The position numbers and the translations under genes were made by a program. From Phallusia fumigata (taxonomy: Eukaryota; Chordata; Ascidiacea; Phlebobranchia; Ascidiidae): DNA of 64,000 bases. The notes under the pieces were generated by a model that saw nothing but the letters and a program-made list of their open reading frames with translations, had not been told where the DNA came from and searched no databases. The DNA is taken from NCBI GenBank assembly GCA_008931825.1, contig QXVZ01006765.1, positions 62,827 to 126,826 on the forward strand. The letters are read 5' to 3'. How positions within the stretch are numbered: position 1 is the first letter of the stretch; each line of letters opens with the position of its first letter. Shown here one piece after another: positions 49,001-62,400 of this stretch.

Positions 49001-49111
49001 CTCGACCCTTGGCCGCAAATTCGTAATTTGCAACAGGAAAAATGCCAAACTCACCGCCAGGAGCCATTTAAGTCCCTCGTTGGCCGCGTAGGCTCGAAAA
49101 TTGGGCAGCAT
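34043..49111 (-). CDS. NOX4: NADPH oxidase 4
   Basis: NOX4 is a membrane flavocytochrome that passes electrons from NADPH via FAD and two hemes to O2, releasing mainly H2O2. Fourteen exons: 49111-49055, 47346-47251, 46908-46798, 45108-45024, 37618-37521, 37442-37342, 37049-36969, 36742-36301, 36146-35979, 35797-35674, 35485-35035, 34833-34716, 34458-34289, 34163-34043. All phases agree; 740 residues versus 578 in human. Landmarks: [41 protein letters not shown]; heme histidine pairs 14 apart (SFHIYCG to VVHCGAH) and 13 apart (KSHHLF to FLHGF); HPFTLTS (FAD); [14 protein letters not shown] and GVFCCGP (NADPH); FNKESF terminus. The NOX4-type E-loop starts [17 protein letters not shown], with His222 and Cys226. 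Excess length comes from E-loop exon 8, with three MPEPxP-like repeats, and from acidic/Ser-rich sequence in exon 11. The 7.4-kb intron 4 is the largest. Confidence 0.94.
37619..45023. other. Large NOX4 intron 4, no supported nested gene
   Basis: This 7.4-kb intron has GC- and CpG-richer patches (about 39.4-41.0, 43.0-43.3 and 44.0-44.5 kb) with long open frames on both strands, but none resembles a known protein or has supporting splice structure. It could hold NOX4 regulatory sequence. Confidence 0.45.
42061..42090. repeat. Small perfect inverted repeat
   Basis: Arms atatttgtatt and aatacaaatat (11 bp) flank an 8-bp spacer within NOX4 intron 4. No function can be assigned. Confidence 0.7.
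47404..47843 (-). CDS. Two orphan coding-like exons inside NOX4 intron 1
   Basis: The first exon (47843-47769) opens with ATG and reads [19 protein letters not shown], ending GAT|gtaagt. The second (47556-47404) follows a tttgcag acceptor, reads [20 protein letters not shown] and later [14 protein letters not shown], and ends CAA|gtaaac. Both are phase 0 at each boundary, so they could splice straight into NOX4 exon 2 ([10 protein letters not shown]) and replace the normal first exon. That would remove the conserved ANEGLKW start. Alternatively they belong to a small nested gene whose other exons I cannot see. The 76-residue sequence matches no family I know. Confidence 0.4.
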
Positions 49112-52100
49112 CCTTGCTTTCTGTGCTTTGCGGTGCGCTGCTCTGGCGTTGGAAAGTGCATATAAAAGGCTCGGCACTCGGGTGAAATCTTCACAAAGCA
49201 GGTATTCCCAAATTCGTTTTGCATCAAATTTCAAATTTCAAAGAAGTCTCTTTTTAATGTATGTCGAAGTAAAAACGCGTTTGTCTGTGACATAAAATTC
49301 ATACGGTAACTTCATTGCAAAGACACCATACCGAACCCTGCATCCTGCAAAATAATGTATTGCATACCAAGCCTTGCTTCCGCTGCATAATGCACAGATA
49401 TTCTTAGTTACATTGTATAGAACCAATGCTAGACATTCAGAGCATTTAGTCTGCGCTGGGGGCTTTTAACTCTATTGAAAGCTCTTCAAACTGTAGCCAG
49501 CATGTCTGAATTTGGCGATCTAGGCTTCTTATCTCTCCGAGGCTGATGTGTGCTCACCAACGCCGCCGCGGTCGTCTGTGTCTGCCATGTTTACGAACGC
49601 AGCTAGATATACCAGGCGAGCGCGTGGCGGCCGCCTTGGAGAAACGCCGACTGTACAACGCTTTTGGAAGCCTTTGGCACATTGGCGACACTTCGTATAG
49701 GCCCACAGTGAGAAGAAGGCCGTCTATGGTATGAGAAACTCGCCATGTTCATTATTTTTAAACCAGGGAGTGTATATTAGGCCCGTGTTTACATGCACGA
49801 AGTTGCCCCCCTTAAAGCGGGTTTGCAGACAAACTTCGAACCATCAATCGATAAAACCCTTTTTCTCCAGAACATTTGAAATATTTTACCTAATCGTGAA
49901 ATAGCTTTATACATTTTGGTTACGCTTGAGGCCTCCGTCATCATTTAATGCTGCTACTATAACTAAGAAGCGACACGATTCGGTGATTTTACATCGTCAG
50001 TTAAAAAGTGTGATGAAATAACAGTGTTTACCCGGGAGATTTGAGGCTTAGTGTGAGTCGTAGTGTAATTGGTAAACAGCTTGACGGTTTACACGTGTTC
50101 AGTAGGAATCTGCCTCCTACGATGTTCAGTAACTCCTTTGGGACATACTTAAGAGCACGTGCAACATGAACTACGAATATGTCGTTACCTACAGACACAA
50201 TACGAAAAAGGCAAGGCACTTGAAAACCTACTTTGTCAAAGAACAGCAACCCATGTTTTAAAGCGCCGCACAGCATTTCTTTATTGCAGCATTGTCAATT
50301 TTGATGACAACACTTATATATTAGATACAAAACGCAAACTTTGAGACCAGCGTCTTCTATTCTCTCTGTAGCAGAACTACATAACCGCCTATTGCCAGCA
50401 CACAAAATACCGTTCAACACAGGCTATCCAAAATCCCTGGTTATTAAAGCGTATACGCTGCCACCAAAGTTTTCGACAGTTTTAATAATTCTCACGGTTC
50501 AACTGACAGACGGCGGCTTCATGTCAATCACAGGTTCTGAAGATCAACCGATGTTAGCGCCAAGCCTACATCTCTTATCACATAAAACCGTGCTTCAAAG
50601 CCACTGAGACCTGATAAAGGCATCTCGACAGCCACCCTGTAACGTGGAGGGGAGCAATAAAAGACGCGTAATCATCAGTTAAAGCACTTGAATCGCCTGA
50701 CTCATTTCAAGCAGATTCTTTCTTGTTTTTCAGTCGCTTTTGCGCTGTAATTGCCTTCCCTATTCCAATCAACGTCGCCCCAAAGGTTCAACGGTCACCG
50801 CCGAAATCAACATTGTTAAGGATTTAATGACAGCCTTGACTGGACAAGTTGTGATTAGCCGTCAGTAATTAAGCCGAAATCAACGTTTTTATCTTACGGT
50901 GTTAGGCTAAAGGTTTGATTTTAAAATAGCCAAGCAAACCTCAATTTCTAATCAACTTTAATTTTAAGACAGCTTTCTTTATCTTGTTGTGCACAGCGTA
51001 CGAGTTGTTTATTAAACGTTTCATTATTACGTTTTGTTAGATCGTTTTTAAAATTTGCTTTGGTTGACTGCACGAAGCTCTTTCATAAAACAAATCGGTC
51101 AATTTTATTTTCAATGGATCGACAAAACAGCTTAATCATTATTTTAAAGTGCTGACGAGACTGTCACGTTGGCCCTCCCGTTGCCCGGAATCTTATTGAA
51201 CAGGTCACGTTTTAAGAGCATTATACATCCTTCCAATAAAGTTGCATTATGGGCTAGGGAACTCATTAGTTATGGATTATTACAGTTTATGTCTCAGTTC
51301 AAGGATATTAGCTTTTCATTTTGTACTGGTAAAGCCATTCAAAGAGCAGCTTTACCCACGTTGCAGTTTATTACGATTTCTATGCCCGTAAGTTGGTCAG
51401 CGAAAAACCAAGAGACTTTTATTTATGACGCCGAAGCTGTAAACTGGCTGTAAAGGGGCTCGAGGAAATGAATCGGTTATTGCTTGCTGACCTTCAGGTG
51501 TTGGACAAGTTTAAACGTAGAGTTCGTCAAACGTAAAGGTAAACTCCACAAAAGCAATAATACAAAAACATGAATTTTGCAACGAAAAACCAAATAAACT
51601 CTACTGCAGTTGAACTGCCTTAAAGCGTGTTGCATGAAAAGCTTTGCGTTGGTTATCAACCAGTTTGTAAAATCAACAGTTGCGAATGCATTTGACGAGC
51701 ATTCGTCTCGTGATCAGCTTTATTTGTCGGTTGTGAAGTTGTCGTAGTTGTCTTTGCGTTGTTCGCACTACAGGAACGCTTTAATATCAGTAATGTCATG
51801 CTGTGTTCCCTGCATTAAGTTGTCTCGTTCGCAGCAACGCGTAAACTGCCCTCTCTGCCTCTTTCCCACGAGTGCAGTTCTCACGAGGCAGACACGTCCC
51901 CTTTGTTGCCGGTTTACAACGCGAAGATTGCCACCTGGCCTTAGCACTACTGCACTGCTACCGCTAACGCACCACAATAGACGCACCTGCCAAACTCCAC
52001 ACACGAGTATGTACATTACCTCAACACCAGCCATCCACTTTATTGTAGAAGCAAGCGGCAACTGTAACATCGATCTAACTCTACAAACACGTGAGCTACA

Positions 52101-55100
52101 CTGAATATACACCGATGCCGCTTGTATAGGTCACGTAGCCGGTATGCATCTAGGCGCGCAACTTGCAGGTTGCCTGCTGATTGCTCTAACTCCGCCTGTG
52201 GACAATTGCTCGTCAGTCTGAGGAGACGTGAAGCCCTGTGGGCTGCTTTATACCGGCGTGCGTCGCGCTCTGTTGAGCAAGGCAAATGGGAAACCTGGCG
52301 CGTTTTATCACAAGTGTTCTCTGACTTCTGAAGAAGCGGCCTGTCCACGACGGGACCACTTTTTCTAGGGCGAATTCGGGAACGCTATTTTTCAGCGTAG
52401 CACGAGTTTGTACGGTAACGGACTAATTGAGCGGACGTACCGGGAGCGAGTCAAGTTGAAAGGTGGAGGTCATGAGATCGAATCTCATTTCCCTCCATTG
52501 TGTAAGCCTTGACCATGGGTTACAAACACTTATGTACACATCTGTTCGATAAACAAAACATCTTTTTCTCCTTCATCCGAAAGGCAAAATGGGTCACCGA
52601 GAAATGTCAGTGTAAGAAGCGAATTAAAATCTACAGTGACACATCAAGATGAAAAGCAGGTCGCAAATTGGCGGGAACGGTTGCTTCTGTAACGTGCAAT
52701 TTCGGTTTACTATTACGCGACTTTGCCTTGTTTGATGCGGCGTCTCGATGGGCCTTTTCCGGCCGAATGAAACTGGTGCCCGCCGTCGCGAACTGTTTGT
52801 GGTTCGGTGGTAATGTACAAGAGAGTGACATCAAATTAAATACGGTTTTTATCGTTTTGGCCTCCGCCCACCTGTGGGAATGGTGCTAAAATAAATCACA
52901 GTTTGTCCAACATTGTTTGAATAAATATACTACCTCAAATGTTAACAGCAACATGCTTTAATTATTAAAGGTTTTGACAACAACTCATGTCATCGTTAGT
53001 GACACAACGATGCTTGGACCAGAGATGTAAGTATTATTTCTTGCACCAGACCTTTAAGTAGCACAAGTAAAACGTGAAAATGTTAAAATAAGGAGGTACG
53101 AGACTAAAGGACAGCAACTAATCCGAGTTTATGCACTAGGTATGCGCTGCATATTGCTTTCAACCACCAAAGGCTAGAACATTTATCTACAGAATTGCGT
53201 TCCCTACATCCTTTAAATAAAAAGCCCAGCCAGCATTTTGATTGCAGTTCATCAATTGCCTGCTCAACAACAGTTACACCATCGTTAAAAGCGTCCGATC
53301 ATTTACCTACACTTCAACCCATTTACGAATCACGATCGGGGCTAAGCAGCCCCAGTCAACGATGAACTCATGTCCTTTTAGCGTTTACTAATCGAAGGGG
53401 AGTTCCCGCAACGTCGACCACCCTCCTCGTTGTTGCCTTTGCGTCGGTGGGAGGGCACGTACGTCGCGTCAGACCCCCCAAACTGCTCGCGTTACCAAAA
53501 CAACGTCACCATTCGACCGGGACGACCTAACCAGCACGAGGTTGGAAGTGGAGATCTTATGCGATAATCATAGGCTGGACATCTGTAAATAACCCCAACA
53601 TTTGTCCTAATCGTGACTAATTTGGAAACTTGGCCTTTGGTGAAAATAGGGATTTATACAAACTATTAACATTTTCTGTATGTTTTCTTTAAAAATACAA
53701 AGCTGGAGTTGAATCAAATAATAAACAGATAGAAATTTTACCCATTTAAAACAAAATTTGTTTTAAAGCACACATAAACAATTTTTAGGCAATCTATATA
53801 CACTTACCTTGGAATACCGTGCCTTGAACAGCCAAAATCATATTACGGTTGAAGCTTTTTATTGCTGGTTTCATGTTACTTTAAATTAAAAATTTTACAG
53901 TTAATTCGCTTTGTCGCATAAAAAGCTATTTGGTATCTACCCACCAAGTTTCCCTGCCAAATGTCAAATCCATAAGGTCTAAAGGATGAAAAACCCGACG
54001 AAACGCTTTGCACTTTTTCAACCCTACGGGTTTGACAGTTGTTAGGGAATTAATCACTTGTTGTTAGGCTAAAACGTTTTCCCACAACACACCGCCGGTG
54101 GTCCGCGATTTTGAGGCCGATCTTTACCTAAATACTATTAGGTGACAGACACTGTGTTGATATTACACACGTGAGGGGCGTTTATCATTTCAAAGTTGTT
54201 TTATCCACAACTAGCCTCGTATTTCTGTGTTAGAACCCCATCAAAACTACTGCGCCAGGTACAGTCGTAATTAGTTGATTAGATATGACATTTTTTGCAA
54301 CTATAGACAAACTCCATATTGTATGATTATTGGATTTGCTTGCGAATATTAGGCAGCTAAATTGTAGCTATATTTAGGAACGTCAAATAATGCATTTAAA
54401 CATGTCCCAACGTTGTTGTGTGCTGCGACTTAAGTGCCCTGAGGTTTTTTAAGGATGGCGTGTTTAGAAATGTTTTATTATTGGACCAAGTTTACTACAC
54501 GATGTCTACCGGGCTATTTGCTCTGTTTGACTTGATGAACTGAATCCTTTTCCGGTTATAGGACCAAACAGGACATTTTTTGTGGCCAACAATAAAATGC
54601 AAACTAAAAAACGAATATCTCGTTTCAACCAAATATCGCGAATTGTTAAAGACTGACCTACGTCAAGACCATCCACTAATTTCAGAAAAAGCACACAATC
54701 TACTCTATCATACACCTTCACATCGTGGGAAACTTGTACCTGGTCTGGGTCCACATATCCTGATAGGCGTAACTCGCATCAATTACCTGCGATCTGTGTA
54801 CACACCAAATCTGACGATATAACCCGCTGTTTACAATACACACAAAGCCGGCATGAGAAATGCCTCTCTTGAACAGGAGTGCTGTTTAGGCAACTTGACA
54901 TTAGGTCGTGATCATTTCACTTGACGGCGTTTTTGCCTGAAGAGCTGGCGCGCCACCTGTTATTGCCCGGCGCGGCTGGAATGCTGATTATTTTTTACTT
55001 TCGAGATGCGAGGAAGGCGTGGTGAAGGCGGAGGATTCGATGTCAAAGTGCGGTAACTTGTCATGAGGGGTGTCGGTGATTTAGCGAAATTTGGAATATG

Positions 55101-56392
55101 CTTACGTTCAAGGTGTTAGACCTTTGTAACCCACCCAATATTTAGCTAGAAAACAACAGGATAGTTTCTTTTTTATAATTTTTTGTCAGTTTAACAAACT
55201 GCCAATTCACTTTTTTCTACTGTGTCAATACAGTTTGTCATTATCAGTTCAGCTCAGGTAATTTCTTGGGTAACGATATTTTGCCGACTAAAACTCAGGT
55301 TGATAACCTTGAAAAAAAAATGATCTGTATTGTTCGTTTAATTATTTGCAATGTTTGTTTATTATCTGTAACGCCCAGCTGATAAAAAAAAACTCGTTTT
55401 GCAGCAACTAGAGCAGATGTCCATTTAAAACAAAAACGCCAAAGCAAACAGACAACTCAACGTTTTCCAGTTGATCATATAATCATTCAACACTACCTTT
55501 GCGTTTAAATATTTTCGTCCTTTCAAGCAGCAAAATTTGTGGGCGCTTTGCTGACAGGGACGGAAGGGTTGCGGCTTTCGCTCCAAAGCACTGTGTGTGC
55601 ATATGGGGAGAAATTCACCTTGTTCAAACAAGTTCAAAACCATACGTGCAATTCAAAAGCACTCGACTGGTATTGACGCCATATGGTCGTGAAAGCGCCT
55701 TAGTTAGCCCTTGTTTGAGTAAGCGCCTTTTGGCCATGGCTGGTAATTACTGTTTCGATTGAACTGATGGTATCATTATTGATGGGCGATTTAGTGGCCG
55801 ATGGGTTAGTGATAAAAACGCTGGAGAAAGTAATATTCGTGTTGCATGTTTGGTTGCACTCCAAGCATTGCCGGGAATTGGATTGGTTGCCGCTTGTTTT
55901 TACTTGGTACGGATGATGCCACTTTGGGAGAAATACCTTTAATGTGGGAATAGATGGTGACCTGAGTGGAAAGAAACTTGCTACCCACCGGCTTAACTTT
56001 TGGTTAAAATGCGTCAACTATTGTTTTGATGTGAAACACGCACTTTCGGATTTCCTTGAGACGCTTCTGTTTGTAACAGAGAAAGATTTTTTGTCAGACA
56101 CATTTTACTTTCCAAGCAGGATTGGCAATGATTAACATTTGTCACTGCATTTTTGACGTCACGATGACACGTGCCGTCATTCGGGCATAAGTTGCTCAAA
56201 GCGAAATTCTTAAGCACTTGAATAATTATGATGTTGGATGTCGCCCTATTTAATAGATTGCAATCGAGAAGTTTTGCAAAAAAATTATTTTTGTACATTT
56301 TTTAGCAATAAAGTGTTGTAGAATTACTGGTCTTGTATAATCACAGCTTTAAGCAACTTTTCCAAAATACGACGTCAGTATATCAATACGCG
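49112..56392. other. Intergenic region between NOX4 and CFAP61
   Basis: About 7.3 kb without a recognisable exon. It must contain the NOX4 promoter near 49.1-49.5 kb. Open frames at 49546, 50341, 51169, 51748-52112 and 54506-54822 show no family resemblance. A tRNA-T-arm-like hairpin lies at 52472-52488 (ATGAG, loop, CTCAT) without the rest of a cloverleaf. Confidence 0.5.
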
Positions 56393-56398
56393 TTTATT
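56393..56398 (-). terminator. Likely CFAP61 polyadenylation signal
   Basis: Minus-strand AATAAA (TTTATT on plus) begins 61 bases past the CFAP61 stop codon, a typical distance for a short 3' untranslated region. Confidence 0.6.
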
Positions 56399-56458
56399 AC
56401 ATCACAATAAAAGCAACCACGACTTGCAGAAAGGAAAGCCACATTTCAAACTATAGTC

Positions 56459-59400
56459 TTACACCATGCCTGGTTTGGCGTACATCGGAAGGTGATAATA
56501 GTTGTAACTGAGAAAGCTGAGAAGACGGGCCTCGATGAGCTTTCTTTGCCCTGTGGAAACGTAACTCTGGCGCAAGTTCGCCCTCTGCTGGTTGCTAATT
56601 ACGAGGTCTTCCTCCACCAGTTGGCGCACGTCAGCTTCAAGCGACGGCAAATTGTGTGCGCCCGGTGGTGTTTGTCCCAGTAAGTCTCGCACCTGCAGAG
56701 GAGGTGTGTAAGTTTTTTTTCTAACAGAGTTTGAATCCTAAGATATCGTGTTCGAATCCCAATCATATTTTTATTAGACCAAAAATGATAGAGTGGTACA
56801 AAAAAACAGCGCCTCATTGGGTAGTGCGATGTTGAGGTTGGTCGTTTTTTTCAAAGGGTTTACGTGTGACATTAAGTATTGTGCTTATCGCAACAACAAC
56901 GAGAACGCTGCAACAAAAAATTATATTTTGTTAGGTGTAGTGCATGTTCGGAATTATGTAGGTTATTTGCCATAAGGTAACAAAATCATATCAAACGTGC
57001 GAAATGGGCAAAAAAATATTATTACGCAAAACAAATGCTTTTACTGCTGCTTTGTTAAGACTCCTTCACGCACATGGCAAAACCATGTCCTAACACAAAC
57101 TAATCACAGCATGCCAGGCCTGCAAGAGTCGTTGTACCGAATCATTAACCATGCTTCCGATCAGCAAGGCGTGGGCTAATAAAATCCCGCCCGCGGTGGG
57201 GTTTCGAACTTACGATAGCAGCCTATAAGGCTTGAAAGCCGACTATGATTCGGTATAACGCCTCTTGCAGGCCTAGCGTACTGTGATTCATATATGAGCG
57301 TGCCGTTATCGCTGAGCTGCATGAAACCTTCAAGGCAGAACCCAGTACCTAATTTGCGCATGCATATAGTTTTTAGTTACAAACAAAACTAGTTTTAATG
57401 TACAAAAGCGCACAGGGAAATTAAAATTACGCTGAACAAATTGCCTTAAAAAGCTTCCTACCTCCTGTCTGAAGTCTTGGAAGCGGTCGTGGAAGATTGC
57501 CAAGCACCACGGCTCACTGAAGAAGACGAAGAGATCAGGGATCAATCCCTCAATAACCCTCGACACCAGATTGTTCAGATACCTCTCGTGGATGCCATAC
57601 AGCCGAATCAAGTTGTTCATAGCGAGTTTAGTGCGCTCTAATTTAAAAGCATGGTTTCAATTAAGTTTTTTTCACGTCCGTGCCTTTTGTTTCTGGTATC
57701 ACTAACATTGAGGAGGAAATAAAATCTTGAGGGTTTTTTGTTAGTTCTCTACTTAACCTGACACAGCTTGTTTTTCGTTGCCTGATGCGGGTTGAAACCT
57801 TTGAGACAAAATTCGACCTACAATTTATGTTAACTTACATAACAGCACATATATTTGGCCATCATTTAAGATAAGACTTCTTTAACAGTCCGATCTTCAG
57901 GACTTATTTTACTTTTTCAGATACAAAGCTGACACCGACATATATCAGTAAATTGAATGGAGATCCAAATAGAAGAGAAATTGACAAAGGGTTGTTAAGT
58001 GTTTGATACTGACATTTTAGATCACGCCTATTTTACCCAACCAATCACCTGGCAGCACTAGGCACGTGATGGTCTCCACGCGTTTGTATTGGTTGATGTG
58101 AAGTCGGAAATAGTTTCCTTTCTCTGGGGAGCCAGTAACGATTTCGCGTCCATGATCGGGATTGTCGAGCTGTGCTGCGTAGGGAGGTCGCTCACCTGGT
58201 TTCCGCACGTGCAGATACTGGAAACCACCCGGGAGTTCACCGAAGACCACCTGATTCATAAATTCGTATAGTCAGCATGATTGCAGAGTGATCTCAGGCA
58301 TGAATTTGTGCACGAAAATCGTCCGTCTAAACCACTTTTTTCGCCCCTGAGCAGCGGGGTGAACTGAAAATGCCCCATCAATGAAAAAATTGCATTGTGA
58401 TATCTGCCTTCAAATTAACCCCAACAAATGACGCATTGTGATATCAACAGAATGCATGAGGTATTTGGACATTAAAACTCGCATGATCAACATGCAAGTA
58501 GAAAAGAAACAGCCAATATTAATAAAACATTTGACCAAATAACTTATAATGGCCGTCTAAATAAATGACAACATTTGCCTTGACGTTGTATTCCGTTTAA
58601 ACTGCCCAATTCTCTTTCAGCTACCCCCAATCGCTCATCTACCCTCCAGCGCCCCTTAACGATAGCAAACGCCCCCAGGAGGGCGATGGCGCCAACATTT
58701 AGAACACCTGGTCTAAACAGAACGTGGATACTAGCAGTATACCTTTGCTTCGTTGTAGATAGGAATTAGCTTTTCGTGTGGACTTTCGGTTGTGAAGGCT
58801 GTGGCCGGCGTTCCAGGTTTAATTGTGGTGGCCGGAGTGGGCGGAGGAAGCTCGTTACTGCCCTCCAGCGTCGGGTCGAACATCGGCAGAACCGTCATCG
58901 CCAGTTTGAAACCGATTTCCCTAGAACTGCAACGTAGAAAATTGAAAGAAGTTCAATAATACGTTTACGATTTTGTTTCGTGCAAATGTTTTGACCGAGT
59001 ATGCTACTTTTTGAAAAAAACACAGTACTGATACTTTGATTCTTCTCACAAGTATTTCACTGCCTAAAACAGTTTGTGTGCGACCGCCGCTGTACAGCTC
59101 CACCTGAAGCTTTTAAATCTGTTGGGAATATAACTAAAAATAAAGGAAGTGGCTCTAACGAAGAAATGTTGAAAGTGCTTGGGGAAATCATGGTCGTTTT
59201 TGCACCAGGTTGAGAAGTAGACCAAACAGGTAATACCTCAAGTTTGAAGGCAGACACAGAGAGAAACCAGGTTTGACAGGTTTCTTGTGTGAATTTCCAG
59301 TCTGATTTTGCGCTATTAGGTTTTCACTCGAGATGCTGCATTTATTTTTTGCTTTCTGCCTCATATTGCTAGATTGCTCTCCATGATTGTGTTCGAAGTT

Positions 59401-62400
59401 TATGAATTATTATTCTCACGATTACATGCCGTACGTGGTGACAAAAAAAAGAAACAAATTTTACAACACTTTACCTAAAGTTCTCATGCCTAGACCAATA
59501 AGAATCAGCGTGGTAACGTCTCGCGTATTTGGTCAGCGGTCCGCCGGCTCGGATCGACCGGTCGTTGGTGCTGAAGTTGGCGTCAATAGTAAGACGGCCA
59601 TCGAAGACCAGACACGAATCATTGCATGCCCGGAAGCTGAAGGTGTCGATCCGACGAGGGTGCAACGACACGAAACCAAGACATGGAAGGGACAGCAACG
59701 GTTTGGTGGGTGTCGTAAAAGCCAGGGAGGTGACTTTGGTACCTAATCGGAATAGGATTTTAAAGGTAACCTGTTTGCGTTCAGGAAATGTTACAAACAT
59801 GAGAAACAATGACGTGATAAAGAGGCATTTTGCAGCTGTACAAAAACGGCGTTAGCGTATACACTAAGTAATTTTTTAAATGCTCTGTATCACTGCCTAT
59901 ATTTTCATAAAATTTGTCGTTATTAACGGTTTATTTAAAGTCTTGCCAACATCACTTCACACATGCGCTAAAGGTATTTTTTACCAATTTATTTGCGAAA
60001 TACTTACTAAACGACTAAAATTGTAAAAAATGTGATGTTATGATAGCTGTTTAAAGATATAAGTTTATGCTTAACTTACCACTTGGGGTTGCTTCAACTT
60101 CCCACTTTGCCAAGACGTGATCATCCAAAATACGGACTCCTGATTGGTCGAGAGACTTCATAACCGTTTCGCTGACGGCCGGTTCGTTGAAAGGATCTCC
60201 GTCGCATTCGTCGTCGCTTACCGATATTGGAGAGTGGTGCGGCGGCGGTCGAACTAGAACAAGGCGATCGCCTGGAATTCCACGGGAAATGAGAAGCTGA
60301 ATCGCCGCGTAGGCGTCAAAGGTGCGCCCGTACACAACCACGGACGATTCCTGTATATTCATAGGATACAGAAAGCCGTTGCTATTGTGAAAAACATGAA
60401 ACCAAAAGCTTTGAATGAAGGTTTCGCAAATACAAAATAAGTAAGAAGGGTCAAATGAGCTGATGACACTATCTCAACGTCGAAAAAATATAGAAACGAG
60501 GTGCTGTTAACTTGCAAATTGCATTAAATACACCTATACCTGTGTACAAACCAACTTTGATTAAACACAATATGTCAGGGGGAATGACTTGTTCACATAT
60601 ATCTCCGTTCTATACACAGAATAAAGATTGAATGTATCAAATACAAGTTATATCTTTGAGAAACTCGCAATACATCAGTACGATTGCTAGAACAATTCCC
60701 GGCACTGCCGCATTTCCTTGTACGTATCCTTTTAACCCTTTAGTTTACCCAGCAAAATTGCGTGCTCAAACGAAGTCAACCAAGTTCAGCCTGCGTACCA
60801 ACCTTGCTATCCACCGCCATTCGAGCCCCAAGTGGTCCAGCCCACTGCGAAAGCACCCTGGCATCGCAATCATCATTAAGAGCCATTACATTTTCAGGAG
60901 GCGGAACGTGGACGTCAAGCGGTCGCAGGAGGGCGCTAGTTGGCAGGTCGTGGTTGCTTGCCATGTTTTCCACATCAGCACCGGTTGGCTGCGGAATCTT
61001 AAGATTTGAAAGGTTAATGTTTGTGTGTAGAACGGGTCTGTTCGGTTGATGGCATATGGGCTTCACCAGTGGTTCCAAACCTTTTTTGTTTTGCGGCACC
61101 ATTTTGTTGAGACTTAAGGCCGATTCACACCAGATGCATCTACCGGTTTGCGGTACGGATTTTTGCAAGCAGCGGGGCACTTACACTAGCCGGAACCAAA
61201 GTCTATCTATCAAACATAAAACACCCCGGCCGTGTCTGATAGATAAACTTTGGTCCCGGCTGGTGTAAGTGCCCCGCTGCTTGCCGCCAGATCAAAAAAC
61301 CGTAACGCAAACAGGTAGACGCATTTGGTGTGGATCGGCCGTTATGAATTGCGATGCCCATAGCGGCTGACATGGCAATCACAAAATAAAGAATACGCCA
61401 TTTTGCATTTGGTTAAAAAATATCCGTCAATCAAGTTAGTCTATTTTAACGTAATAGATGAAAATTATGCAAATAGGTGGCGGCATGTTCCGGCTCTGCA
61501 AACGGCACCCCAGTATACCGTGGCGTCCCGGATGGGAAACACTGTTAGGTTACACCATTGGGCCGAGGAAACTAAGCTATGAAACGCGTCCCTTTTAAAA
61601 GAGTGATATATCCTCCGTAGAGGAGATATGGCCACCAGAACCGTCAATCACTTGGTGGTAATGGAATAATCTTAGCTGTGTTGGGTTTCAAGAGTAACCA
61701 CTAGAAGCTTATCGGGCTCTTGACAACTCTCGTAGTCTAGGTATAAAGGTATTTATAACTTTTTAAATCCAAGTGAAATTTAAGTTAACACCAACCTAGA
61801 AATCAAACACCAAAAATTTGATCAATAAAATGCGAATTGTTTAAATTTAAACTCCTTAAGCGTCCATGATGGAACAATATAAATCTACCTGATACTGTTG
61901 ACCAGTGCACAGTATGAGATGATCGTACGAGACGCGGCTGCCATCGCCTGTTATCACTTGCTTGTGTTGTCTGTCAACCCCAGTCACGGTGCCTAAATAG
62001 AAGAGGAAAATCCCCAGTCACTGAAATTAGTTAAAACACTCAAGCAACGTTGTTTTTGATTTGATTGTAGAGACCACACAAAAGCAAAGCGCCGTGTAGT
62101 TGGTGCGAACTCGTTTACACACCCCTTGTGTTTTGCTGGAAACTTGAGCGGCACGGCTCCAACAGATGATTACCAAAGGCAATGTTATTCACGCTACATG
62201 TTATTTCACCATTATCTAGCGAGATTTTAAATTGTCGCTAGCCACTGAGTTGTTTGTTTTTTTATTTGTTTTTATATTTGAAACGGAATAAAGCCTAAAT
62301 GCGTTTTGCTCAAAATGAGTCCACCGTCCGGTTACCTCCCATATTGTAGTTCCGTTGTATTAATTTTTTTTTATTTGACATTTTACCGTTCTGTTCCACA

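Noticed and set aside
52472-52488. T-arm-like hairpin suggestive of a tRNA
   Set aside because: The upstream sequence lacks a matching acceptor stem, D-arm and anticodon arm; at best a decayed tRNA-derived repeat.
53338-53360. Hairpin ggggctaagcagcccc considered as a histone-type 3' stem-loop
   Set aside because: Stem and loop do not match the histone consensus and no histone gene is nearby.
54506-54822. Overlapping frames on both strands with protein-like composition
   Set aside because: No homology recognised on either strand and no splice context; could not be assigned to a gene or element.
56739-56766. B-box-like gttcgaatccca
   Set aside because: No A box or cloverleaf could be drawn around it.
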